Source: Galaxea fascicularis (taxonomy: Eukaryota > Cnidaria > Anthozoa > Scleractinia > Euphylliidae). Taken from it: a stretch of DNA of 64,000 bases. This document shows, piece by piece, positions 46,031 through 57,102 of this stretch; position 1 is the stretch's first letter, and each line of letters opens with the position of its first letter. The stretch spans positions 12,747,363-12,811,362 of the forward strand of contig OX419339.1 in assembly GCA_948470475.1 (NCBI GenBank), in the 5' to 3' direction. A model generated the notes under the pieces. That model ran no database searches. It saw only the letters and a list, made by a program, of their open reading frames with translations, and had not been told where the DNA came from. Position numbers and translations under genes: made by a program.

Positions 46031-46820
46031 ATAAATTTTCCACACATCATGAATTACAGCTTTTATTAAATAACTTCAAATTTCAGATTCATGCACAACA
46101 ATTTCTTGTAGTCATTTTACTCAACATATTTACAAAGTTCTTGGAAACCTGAATTATACTTTTCTTCAAATTTGAGAGATGGTCATCTTTGGAGCATTTC
46201 AATAATTTTAAAGCCAGTTGCTCTTTGTCATTTTATTTCATCTTTGTAAATAAGGTTGATTCCGTAATTTATAATCGTCATAATCCAATTTTTCTCCAAA
46301 CGAAAGGTAATGCCCAGACTCTCGACACTTTCTTGAGTGCACAATCGATGTGGTGAATTATGGAATGATGGTCAATGAACATAATAAATCTGATCAGAAA
46401 TGAAAAGTTTAGTGGACGTCGTCAAGGCAAATAACTGTCAATTATCGTTATGCTGATGTGTGTCTTGTTTTCAAACTAATATGAATGAAACTCGGGATGC
46501 GTTCGATTGACGTTATTCCGGAATAAGGTCAACCGAATGCAACCTAATTGTTTACAGGGTACCAAAACCCAAAACGTGATTCAAATGTTTTCACACAAAT
46601 AACAATAAGACAAGAGAAAAAACAGCAGGTTAATACCATTTCATTTTCAGACTCATAGCTGCGGTTAGAACCGCGTTCTCAATGACCCAACCATGTGGTT
46701 GATTCTTAGTTAGCATTACTGTTCCAGGCAGCAAAAGAGAGGTTGAGGAGAAAATAAACGCCAGTGTGAAGACACGCCCATGTGCATATAAAGACGGAAA
46801 TGAACATATAAAGAGTTCCT
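46031..46820. other. 3' flank of gene D
   Basis: AT-rich non-coding sequence downstream of the membrane DSL gene. No feature recognised. Confidence 0.4.
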
Positions 46821-48822
46821 TTACAGATCAAAAACTACATTCCAATCATTGTCTAGAGTAAGCTCATGCATATGAGTGTCAGCAGCACGCTTGACTTTAT
46901 TTCGTTTGCTAAACAGTGGGTTGTTGTACATCACCAAGAGGTCATCGACCTGTCTTTTGCCGTCGTCATCCCTATCGAGAGAAAACAATTTCGTTTATAT
47001 TATATTTGAGCCTTTAAACAATGTTCAGGAGTACTTATTGACAATCAGTGGTGTTTTGTATATCTCACTTTAATCATGTACCAGGCTAATTATTCCGGCT
47101 CTCGAGGACAGAATTTAGTTTTCAGTGCATCCTCTTCTTTTTTTAAAAATGATATGTATAAGTACCTATAGGTCACCAATTATCGTTTATTAGTCAGAAC
47201 TGTTCCAACGGTTGCAATTATACCCTTGATTCTTTCAACCAGAAACTCTGGCTTGATACTTTTGTCATCTGATTTTCAGTGTAGTAAAAGTATTTCAGAT
47301 TAACTAGATTTCATTCCTCGAGCCTGGATGTCCTGCCAATTTGAGCTTCCCATACTATGAGCACATAGAAGTTGGTTCATTTTAGTGGGATTGTCGCGAT
47401 CGCCGAGTGGACCTAATAGTCAAAGAATGTCACGTAGTCATTTCTTGTAGAATGGATCACACATTATTACCAAGACGTTCAAGCGTTACTAAGATCCAGC
47501 TTACTTAGGAAACACTCACCACGAGACTTCTTGAACTTTAAACAACCTGTCATTCATTTCGAATTGGGACACATCAGTTGCAGGATTCACCGTACCACGT
47601 GCAGTCCTGTCTACTGAGTTTGCTTTCCAATTTCCTTTATGGCTACGCTGTCTCTTGTAAGGGACTCGACTGGATTTTTTTCTGCAACTGTATTTGTTGT
47701 CATGTAAGGTTTTAGTTAGGAATTCCACTATATTGTAGCCCGCTTAGTTTGCGTTAAATTTCTCGGCGGTCGAAAAAGAGGAGCAAATTCGCAAAGAAAT
47801 GAAGAGAAGACAGTATGAAGTATTAGCTTGCCGTAAACTAGTCTTTTTCTCGGCATTCAATCGAAGGCAAGGACTCTCCATATAGTGGACGTCGCAGCAA
47901 ATCCGAATATTCGCAGGCATGACACGCGGAGACTAACACAAACAAAATTCAGTCAGTCGTTTTTTTCACGTTGGAGACTCACCTTAAAAATGCAATCGTA
48001 GCCCCGACAGTAAGGAGTACCAGAAAAGCAAACCCTCCAGTGATCAAACCGATTCGAGTTTTTGTCAGCCATCCTTCTTGGGGTGTGCTTTTGCTCTGTT
48101 TGTCAATCGGAAATATTCCACCCTCGGGTGGTGACGACTTTGTCGAGATGCTGTATTCTGTGCTTTCTGATTCGATGTAAGAAAATGATGAGGAAGTAGA
48201 CGATGTTTCTGGCGGATAGGTTGTAACTCCTAAATAGTGAACAAGAAAAAGAGACACTTCAAATACTGTTGCTAATTTAAAGACGTCGACCGAACAGAAC
48301 ACCCTTGTTCTGGTTTAAAGTATCAATCTGATTCCTTTAAACGTCACTCTGAATAGAAGGAACACTTCTGGAATCTCTGTTATACGTTTTTCGTCAGTAG
48401 CAGACTCATTATCACTGGAAATTAAGAACACTTTTTACATGAGAGAACTCATGACAAATAAAAGAAACCTAAATGTAGCGAATCAGACTTTTCAATTCGA
48501 ACAAAAACTGCTCTTTTCCAATCGAGAGAATTGCATGGCACGTATACATTTAACAAATGCTTCAGATTGATAAGAAATACTGTAGACGAAAAGTGAAACT
48601 GCATAGTGCGTTTACTTACTATGAAGGCAGTCTTTTCCTTCCCAACCTTTCAAACAAACTTTTCTGCCGGACTCTGTATGGCAGGTGTAATGGCCCAAGT
48701 AACTGTCCTGTGGTCTACAAAATACGGTGCAATTAGTTCCATACCAATGTTCATAGCATGATCTACTTCCATCAGTGACGTCACAAATATAATGACCAGC
48801 AGAGTCATCCCTGGGAATGCAC

Positions 48823-48853
<31 letters not shown>

Positions 48854-51800
48854 CTTAATTGACCACTCCCGGAACAGTTGTGGCCATACCAATGTTGGTA
48901 ACAAATCTTGGAGCCGTCCTTGGGTTCGCACGCGTAATGTCCATTCGAGTTATTCCTTGGTTTGCAATGTGTGGAACAGTCGAGTCCAAACCAATTCTGG
49001 TGACATATCTTTCTACCACTGCCCTGATCACAGTGATAATGCCCTTGAGAGTTATTTCTCGGTGCACAGTACACTGTGCAGTTTGGCCCAAACCAGTGTT
49101 GATGGCATATCTTTGTCCCATCCTGGACGCCACAATGGTAATGCCTTGTGTGTTGTTTCTTGCTTTGCAATAAGTTCTGCACTCAGTTCCAAACCAATTG
49201 CTCCTACAAACTTTGCTACCATTAGCTCTGTGGCACGTGTAATGGCCGTGGAGGTCATCGTCATAAGGAGTGCAAAAGAAAGTGCAACGAGCTCCGTACC
49301 AGTTTCTATGGCACTTTTTACTGCCATCGATGTTATTACAGTTGTAATGACCAAACCAATCACTGTCCTGAGGAGCACAGTATGTACTACAGTTCTTCCC
49401 GTACCAGTCTGGATTGCAGATCCTTTGTCCCGTTTGTGGATGACAAGTGAAGTGACCAAAATCGTTATTTCTGGGGGCACAATAAACTGTGCAGTTAGAA
49501 CCATACCAGTTGCGGGAACATATGACACTTCCATTTACTGTGCACTGGTGTTGGCCCATGGAATCATTCCTGGTCTTGCAGTACACGGTACAGTTTTCAC
49601 CAAACCAATCTGGCAGGCACTCCTTAGCTCCAGTGCCTCTGTGACAAGTATAATAACCCGAAGAGTCATTCCTAGGTAAACAGAAGACATCGCAGTCTCC
49701 ACCAAACCAGCCCGCCAGACACTCCCGTTTTCCAGTGGTGCTGTTGCAAATGTAACCCGCATAAGAATCATTCCTTGGTCTGCAATCGCACGATGGACCA
49801 AACCAGCCTCGTAAACACATTCTGCTTCCATCTGAGTCGCAGCCGTAACCAGCGTTGGAATCATTGGATGGTTTACAGTATATGTTACACTGGTTTTTAT
49901 CGTACCAGTTCTGCAAACAAATCTTTTGTCCTTGTGAATCGCAATTGTACCCCACCTGCGAGTCATTCCTGGGTATGCAGTGAACATTACAACTTGGCCC
50001 ATGCCAACCTCGCAGGCACATCTTTCTTCCTGTACCAGACTCGCATGAATAATGTCCATTTGTGTCGTCATCATGAGGTACACAGTACACCTTACAGCTT
50101 GCACCATGCCATCCAGATCGACAGACCCAGTTACCAGTAGATTGATCGCAGGTGTAATGGCCTGAGGTATCATCACTCCGTGCTACACAATACGTAGTAC
50201 AACTAGGTCCATAATAGTCTCGATTACACTGAATTAAGTATTGTAGCAACGTTGTAGAAGGGTTACTTCCCAGGGTAACTTGCACCCAATTTGCGGTCGA
50301 CGCCCATGATGCAGGGGTGACGGCGATATGGCGTTGATATTTGTCGATGAGGTCATCGGCACTTACGGTATCTTTATCCAAAGCCTTAATGTCTACAACG
50401 AATGAACCCTAGGAATATGAGATTATCGTTAATTTATCCAATGTATGACTGCAGTTAAAAGAATCTGCAATTAAGCAAGTTACAGAAGATAACCACCACA
50501 CACGAAAACAACGCCACACTTAGCCAGCTGCTGCTGGAAAATGTTATATGACGAATTTAATTAGTCATTTGGTAACAGTGGGAAAACTACGTTTTTAAAG
50601 CGGTTACCAAACTCGCATTTGACATGACGTCTGTCTTATTATTGTCCATCAACCGAGGTGTTCTATTTCAGCCAATCGAATCTCGCTCCATCTTTATGTG
50701 TCTTCATCCCCCCAACATGATTTAATTAATGAAACTACCTACCTTCCATGACGAAAACGTCCACACAATAGGATTTTGTCCTCCGCTTGCGAAGGCTTCA
50801 TTTACTTTGAAGACAACATACTTTGTATTATGATAAGTGTTTGTAGTTACAGACTTCACACAAGATCCAGGGGCAGTTTCTTTCAGGCATACTTGTAAAT
50901 AATAGTCACAGCTCCTACACGTAGACTCACAGCACTTTCCGTTTAAGTCTAGACTGGAAGGATTTGAAAAGCTCTTCAAAAGGACTGACAGATGTCCTCC
51001 AGGGCCGGCTGATATGGGAACCTGTGAGTAGTAATAACGCAACTTTAACTGAAAAACGCCAAGGCTATGAACTCCATGGCGACCTTTACCAAAGGAATTG
51101 AACACCAGACGGAGTACCCTGAGTGACGTCATGAAGTGCATGAATGGCTTACTCACTGACCAGCACATAATGAACGAATGCATTAAAGCATGCATGAATA
51201 AACAAAAGCACTGATTAATGGATTAATTAATTAACTCATTAGCTACCAAAGACATAATTAATCAATTGATTGATTAATTGAAATTAATAATTGATGATGA
51301 ACTGATAAATGCATGTCATGAATGGATTGGAGGGTATTCGAGGTGCTTGGCAGAAGTCCCTAATAGATTTCAAAAGGCGATCTTGAAAGCTTTTTCTTTC
51401 GTTTGTACTGAAATCTTTTGGAAAGTGTCGTTTTTAGGTCTTCCTGAGTAATGTGTTTCGGAGCAACATTTTTCTTAAAAAGTGCGACTGCAGCTATAAA
51501 TATCTATACCCGCAACTTGCTCACTCTTGGCGGTCACTTGATTAAATTTATTAGATCTCAATTCGTTTTATTCACCATTTTGGGCGGGTATCACTGCCCC
51601 TTAAACGATGAGGAATTCGAGGCCACAAGAAGCAATATCAAGTGTCTGGCCGGGAATGCGATTTCGAGGTTTGAGCTACCAGTGCGTGCTATCAGTTGCA
51701 TCAAAAGATGCGAATGCTATCACCCCTCACCCACTCCCTCACACTGTCTGATTGTGACTTTGCAATATACAGTGACCTCCGTGTCGAAACCCGCAATATT

Positions 51801-54724
51801 CGAAACGCTGATGCATGCTGTGTAAGTTGAGCGTGGGTAGTGAAACGTTTCATCAATTTCATGTTTCCGTGGGAAATAGTCTGATAAATGTCACTTAGTC
51901 TACCAAATTAGGGACAAACGTCGTGGAAGAATAGGGTATTGAGTGGAACGCTATGAATATACTGCTTCTCCACGCTAACAAATCGAGTTTTTTGGTCCAT
52001 ATTAAATTGAATTTCATCATATTATTAGAAACTAATGCAGGTATCAGAAGAACGTTCAAAGTTTTTCTCCGTGCACGTGCACAGATACGCTTGGCTCATA
52101 GCCTGTCTCAGTCGCATGTTTTAAGAACTTAGAAATAAACTCGTTCTTAATTCAGAGCTAAAACGTTAAAATTAAGAAGTTTAATTTAACCAAAATTCTT
52201 CAGTCCCGTGCTTCAAACTGAATTTTGCAACGCGTGAGAAACTGACACTAAGGACATGGTCAATTTTACACAAACACGCGTCTTTATAAGTCTTTATAGT
52301 TTCGTTAACATGTCTACAGCCGGAGAAACTCTTTAAGTGACCTCTGACATAACTGAGATATATTGCAGCCAAAGGCAAGAAAGTGTGCAATGGATTATGG
52401 ATCACTGAAACAGCTTAGACTATATAAACATTTGCATCTGTATTTCAAAACAAATCTGTTGTTCTAGGCGGTTTTCCTGGAACAAGCTCGCGAGGCCACC
52501 TTTTAGCTGTCTCTTATATCTATTTTGAGAAAATGAATACTGAAATGAAACGTAATTACAAACGCAAACGAGAAAACTAAATAAAAACAAACATTGTGTC
52601 TCCAAACATCATCACCGTTTGTGATGACAAAAGTATTGGCTTCAGTATTGTTGAGGAAATACGTCTTGTGTTTTGTGCGCGTTCAGACAAGGTAACTGAT
52701 TCTTGGTTATTTGTAACTTGGCTCATTTTCTTTTTCTTTTTCTTTCTTTTATGCAATAATTCGTTCGATGTCCGTACCTGTCGTGTGCGTCTCGCATATT
52801 TAATATCAGTTTTTGTTGTTTAGTGCCTGGTCTTCATCACGACAAGTGTAATATGAATGTGTTTTTGTTCGTTGATGCAAAAGTTTAGTAAATCCGTCAG
52901 GCATGAAAATTCACAACACACTCTAAGCCTTTAAATTTGTTCTCAATCCCTCTACATTTCATTCCGGTCATTCACCTCGAAAACGTTTTACCGAAACAAG
53001 GTAAAGAAGATCAAATCTTCGAGCGTTTTCGGTGCAGGCAAAGACATGAAGCTGCTCAGAATTCGAACCAGAGAGCAGTATTCTGTTGATCTTTCAGTTA
53101 GTTTAGAGGTTCGCATAGAAAGATTTAGTTGCGTAACTCTAGCTCCTGAAAAAAGCTTGTTGCAAATGAACTCGACGACAGCTTTCACTTGACTTGTCAC
53201 ATTTCACTAAAAATATGTTGAAAATTACTTGACGCTGGGAAGACTGGAAGGAACAAAACAGTAACAATTGTCAGACGTCCTAACTGTCCGATTATTTCTC
53301 GGAACTGAAGAAATTGGGGTTGTGAGGATTAAAGCAAAAAATTAAACTGCTCTTTCTTTTACATAGTCACTTCTCCTTCCTTTTGTTTTCTCCGCTGTTT
53401 ATTTTCTGGAGGGGGTGTTGTACGCCCTTTTGAAACGTGCAGTGACCCGTAGTTACTCTATTATCGGATATATTTTTGTTACTACAAATACAACTCACAT
53501 TAGAAGCTATTAGAAGGTTAAGTTAACAATGTGATATAGTTACACTGGAGAAAAAAATCGATAGCATGTGGTTTCTTCCCCATGATACCCCTCCTGAAAT
53601 TAGATGCTTATTCTGCAAAAGAGCACTGTTACGCTTTTTCATATTTTCATGATTGCCTCTTGTTCAGTTCTCACCAAGAACTGTTCCTAGTTTTCTCCTC
53701 GATGATGTGCACTTACTTGCAGTACCAACTGGCAAAAAAGAGATCGTTACTAAAAGCGGCAAATTTGATAGGGTCGAAATACAACCGGAAATCATCACAT
53801 CAGCGATCCATACCGTATTTGCCGGTTCATCGAAACCCTACTTTACAGCATGAATTCCAGCAGACTGTGAAAATCATGTAGAAAAACGAGTTAAACAGGG
53901 CACAATTGGCCTTCCATAGTACAGCGTCTGCGCTTTAACACGCACTTCGTCTCATACTTAGCGCATTAGTTCAGTCCACGACCACTAGATTAAACTTGGA
54001 TCAGCAAAGACTTGCACGAAATGTACCATAGTGCACGAAAGGAACAATCCAGTTCAGGGAAGCAGCTTCTCAAATTAAAATTCGCTCAACAGGGCCACTT
54101 TTGTACACTGTATGCAATGTATGTTTAAAAAAAAAAAAAGGACTACACCTGGCACAGAAGTAGAGAAAAAACCACCGAAGGCCGGCTAATTAACCCCAGC
54201 CCGCACAGAGAGTTGAAAAGCAGAGGAAATGTAATTTTCAGACAAATAATTACAATTTTACATAGTTTGCCTTATTTTCTCCAAAACTAGAGATAAGTAA
54301 ATCTTACTTGAAAGAATCGTTCAAGCCTCTGCTACTTACTGGAGCTAGCACTTATGGAACTTCCGTTCGGTGAACTAAGTTACTGTTCATGAATGATGAC
54401 GCTTCATTGCAAAATATGTCTCAATTGTTATAAGCAAATATAGCTGAGGAGTGACTCAGTGTTTCACTTCCTCGGTGTAGCGTACAAGATTTACGCTGTG
54501 AAAATATTTTTTTCCCAAGATTAAGATAAAGAGAATTATCGTGTGTGGTTTCGGGCTCATCCCATTATGTCAACATGAGCTTCTTCGAGCAGCTTAAATG
54601 CCAACGATGTTACCCTTTCTGACCTCCTCTGCCCCAAAACTAATTTCAGACGTACCTGGAAACTGATCAGCAGAGATGAAATGAATTGTAAAGAGAAGAC
54701 GAATGAAGAAGCGAAGATTGCCAT
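46821..54724 (-). CDS. Transmembrane MNNL + 15-DSL protein, gene D (6 exons), frame broken in two places
   Basis: Exons on the minus strand are 54724-54656, 51021-50743, 50408-48620, 48229-47983, 47681-47520 and 46971-46821. Intron phases are 0, 0, 1, 2 and 2. Signal peptide MAIFASSFVFSLQFISSLL, an MNNL domain (GKCC), a C2-like part (FVVDIKALDKDTVSADDL), about 15 DSL-like units in one 1.8-kb exon, a Ser/Thr/Pro stalk, a helix (GLITGGFAFLVLLTVGATIAF) and a basic tail of about 105 residues ending VVFDL. There are no EGF repeats. Many N-C-[ST] sequons occur at unit joins. In DSL 11 one G is missing near 49144 (CAAGGCAT against CAAGGGCAT in DSL 12), giving a stop at 48855. The (AAAT)n tract at 48824-48853 shifts the frame back. 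With both corrected, total length would be about 900 codons. Either two assembly errors or a decaying gene. Confidence 0.85.
48824..48853. repeat. (AAAT)n microsatellite inside the DSL exon of gene D
   Basis: About seven AAAT units (TTTA on the coding strand) lie between DSL 13 (…HWYGHNC) and DSL 14 (CIPRDDSAGHY). Other unit joins have only three residues here. The tract gives a stop and a frame change in the DSL frame. It looks like an insertion within coding sequence or an assembly artefact. Confidence 0.85.
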
Positions 54725-55298
54725 CGAACCAGCGTGATATCTCTCAAACTAACTTAAAACTCTCTATCAAATGTCGCTGTGAATTCCACGAAATCAGGAA
54801 AATGCACCACTCCAGAACAAAGAGCACGTACAGTCGAGCTCCCCACGAGGGCCAAAGTAAACTGTTCCCTCCACACTCAAAACTACCGCTAGAATAACAA
54901 ACCGGTATGTTGACATTGGGTCACCGTCCTCCCATAATGCACACGTGATTAGCTTTCCTAACTTCCGTTTCCCCACTGACCTTACCCTTGTTGAGGTCAA
55001 CTCATAGCAGATTTATGGATGCTTTGAAATCGGTACACTGTATACGTTGATGGTGCATCACTTATGATGTCAGTCAATGAATTACTACGATCTCATTGCT
55101 TTTAGTGGAAATAGATGTTTGGAGTAGGGATAACAGATCTAGAACATGCAAATTTCATCGTATCGCACGTACAGGTCTCCGAGAACATTTCCATCACAAA
55201 ACATCCCTCAATCTACAGGGCCAATTAGTGTGCATCTCAACACGTACTGAAATTGATTTCGCAACTTGGAGCAGTCTGAATGGCGTATAAGTATAGGT
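54725..55298. other. 5' flank of gene D
   Basis: Upstream region of the membrane DSL gene. No gene seen, and no core promoter motif assigned. Confidence 0.35.
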
Positions 55299-55399
55299 AA
55301 TAGCATGACCGGTAGTGGTATTTGGCAATAATACCGCGAGTGATATTTCAAAATTGTCCAAAATACCACGAGCCGCGAAGCGGTGAGTGGTATTTGGAC

Positions 55400-55431
<32 letters not shown>

Positions 55432-55458
55432 AAAATACCACGTACAGGTCATGCTATT
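55299..55458. repeat. Long palindrome, 160 bp
   Basis: The outer arms AATAGCATGACC and GGTCATGCTATT enclose a long stem: GTGGTATTTGGCAATAATACC and ATATTTCAAAATTGTCCAAA on the left (in pieces), mirrored on the right, with the centre CCGCGAAGCGG. It lies 260 bp downstream of the recombinase gene. It could be a foldback element or a structured site linked to that gene. The link is unproven. Confidence 0.75.
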
Positions 55459-55719
55459 ATTTGTTTATAATGGAAGCCGAGAAATTTTCGGTAACGCGCA
55501 AGAGATTTATTTCGTTACGGTTGAAAAAACAAACATTGTGCATTCGTAACAATCTTTTTACGTCAATGACAAAAGGAATGATTGACAGTTTTTTGTGAAA
55601 CCAGCACAAACCATTGAAGGCAAATAACGTGAAAAGGTTCAATGAAAGTATTGCAGTCACTGCAGCGGTGAAACGAAACCTCAAATTAAGATAAAGCATG
55701 AGTAAACTTCTTCAAGTGT

Positions 55720-56946
55720 TTAATTGCTGCTTTGCTGAAAAACACCAACGCCAGCTCCGTAATTTATCGTCACTTGACAGCCATGAAAGTGGTGGACTAC
55801 TGTTTGGCAGGCTTGAGTCGCTGTATGGTTATGCTGAATGGGCAAACTGGAAAGAACTGGACGGGAATTGTGAACCTGTTGGCCGACAGGAGAGCTGATT
55901 ATGGATGAGATCTGTCGCTGTTCTGCTTCGTCACCTTCCTCGTAGTCTGCCAGTGAACGCTCGCTTGTGTGGCCTGTTACACCGATGATAGCACTTCTTG
56001 GCTGATTTGAAGCCTTTAGCTTCTTCACAAGCGTTTTTCTTACCGAATGGTTGGTTAACTTTCTTCTCTCTACATCCAACTCCGCCTCCGAGGCCATATT
56101 TTTCATAAAGGAGTCGATCTTATTGACACCCATCCTCTGTTTCTTGTACCACACTTCGGATTTCGGTTTTTCAATAATGGCGAGATAAAACGGGCCACTG
56201 TTTCGCATTTCTTCAGGTCTGTGAGCAAGATATGTTTTGAAGAACTGGACTGGACAACGGGGACCTCCAGTGGCAAACATTTTTGGCTGGATGGCTCTTC
56301 GTTTCTTTCTTAGACCGCCTTGCCGGGTCTTTGTTGGGTTTTCTTCGAATGTTAAGTACTCTGTGCCTTGGTCGTCCTTGTTCAAGCTGAAATCTTCGAC
56401 AAACATTTCATGGTGCTCTTGGCAACCCCGAAGACCAAAATGAAGCGTGAGCAGATACCACAGAGTATAAAGGAGTGACTTTGGATTTTGTTCGCCAAGT
56501 ACACGATTTTTCCATAGCTGCTCTTCATCTTGAACGGTAAGTGCTTTTGTTGCATTTGGCCGTTTTCCGTGACCTTTTTCGCGAAGAGCCCTTGCTTTTC
56601 CCTCTAGGACCTGTCTGCACTTGACGAATTCTCGGTCCTTCGCTATGGATATTTTGCTGTCATTATGTTTGAGGTGTCTGTCAAGGGCAGCTAACATAAC
56701 CCTTAAGCTGTCCGGTTCATAGTCGGAGCCATCGCTTTTGCGAATTTCGGCAAAGAATCGCGAGAGACATTCATCAAGTTCTCTAGCTTCGTATTGAACA
56801 ATGTCGCCGTTGAGGCCCTTGCTTTCTGCCCAGGACTTCCAAACATTGATCCACGTCCTAGTTGTTTTGTTTGTATTTTTGTTTACTGCTTTTTCGGCAA
56901 GCTTTTGTATTTCTTCCCCGGAAATTTCCGGGAATCTTGCCGCCAT
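55720..56946 (-). CDS. Crypton-like tyrosine recombinase, single exon, 408 aa
   Basis: An uninterrupted frame starts at MAARFPEISGEEI. The open frame extends to 57063 (447 aa), but the extra N terminus looks non-coding. Residues about 15-125 resemble an N-terminal SAM-like DNA-binding region (TWINVWKSWAE). The catalytic region shows Arg173 (LHFGLRGCQEHHEM), His300-x-x-Arg303 (LTNHSVRKT), His326 (TGHTSERS) and Tyr335 (SLADYEE), the full tyrosine-recombinase set. This matches the DUF3504/Crypton-type recombinases of metazoa, related to the KIAA1958/ZMYM-associated domain. It may be a live or recently live Crypton, or a domesticated copy. No C-terminal GCR1-like domain was recognised. The C-terminal 70 residues are Gln/His/Ser-rich. 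Confidence 0.87.
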   Translation of the reverse strand: MAARFPEISGEEIQKLAEKAVNKNTNKTTRTWINVWKSWAESKGLNGDIVQYEARELDECLSRFFAEIRKSDGSDYEPDSLRVMLAALDRHLKHNDSKISIAKDREFVKCRQVLEGKARALREKGHGKRPNATKALTVQDEEQLWKNRVLGEQNPKSLLYTLWYLLTLHFGLRGCQEHHEMFVEDFSLNKDDQGTEYLTFEENPTKTRQGGLRKKRRAIQPKMFATGGPRCPVQFFKTYLAHRPEEMRNSGPFYLAIIEKPKSEVWYKKQRMGVNKIDSFMKNMASEAELDVERRKLTNHSVRKTLVKKLKASNQPRSAIIGVTGHTSERSLADYEEGDEAEQRQISSIISSPVGQQVHNSRPVLSSLPIQHNHTATQACQTVVHHFHGCQVTINYGAGVGVFQQSSN

Positions 56947-57061
56947 TTTTTTTGAAAACAAAAGCAAAAACGTCATTGTGTTCAGTGTTGTCATGGTAAC
57001 TTTGTTATACCATCCATTTTTTGCTGTTATACCACTATTACGCGGAAATAGCGATACGATC

Positions 57062-57102
<41 letters not shown>

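Noticed and set aside
48824..48860. (TTTA)n tract in gene D as part of a tiny intron
   Set aside because: The only donor-like site gives an intron of about 33 nt with a poor donor, the joined reading does not restore the DSL frame, and the upstream one-base deletion would remain.
48855..49145. Continuation of the gene D frame after DSL 10 as a novel C-terminal domain
   Set aside because: The residues after the missing base lose the Cys/Trp pattern, while the neighbouring frame continues three perfect DSL units. It is an out-of-frame reading.
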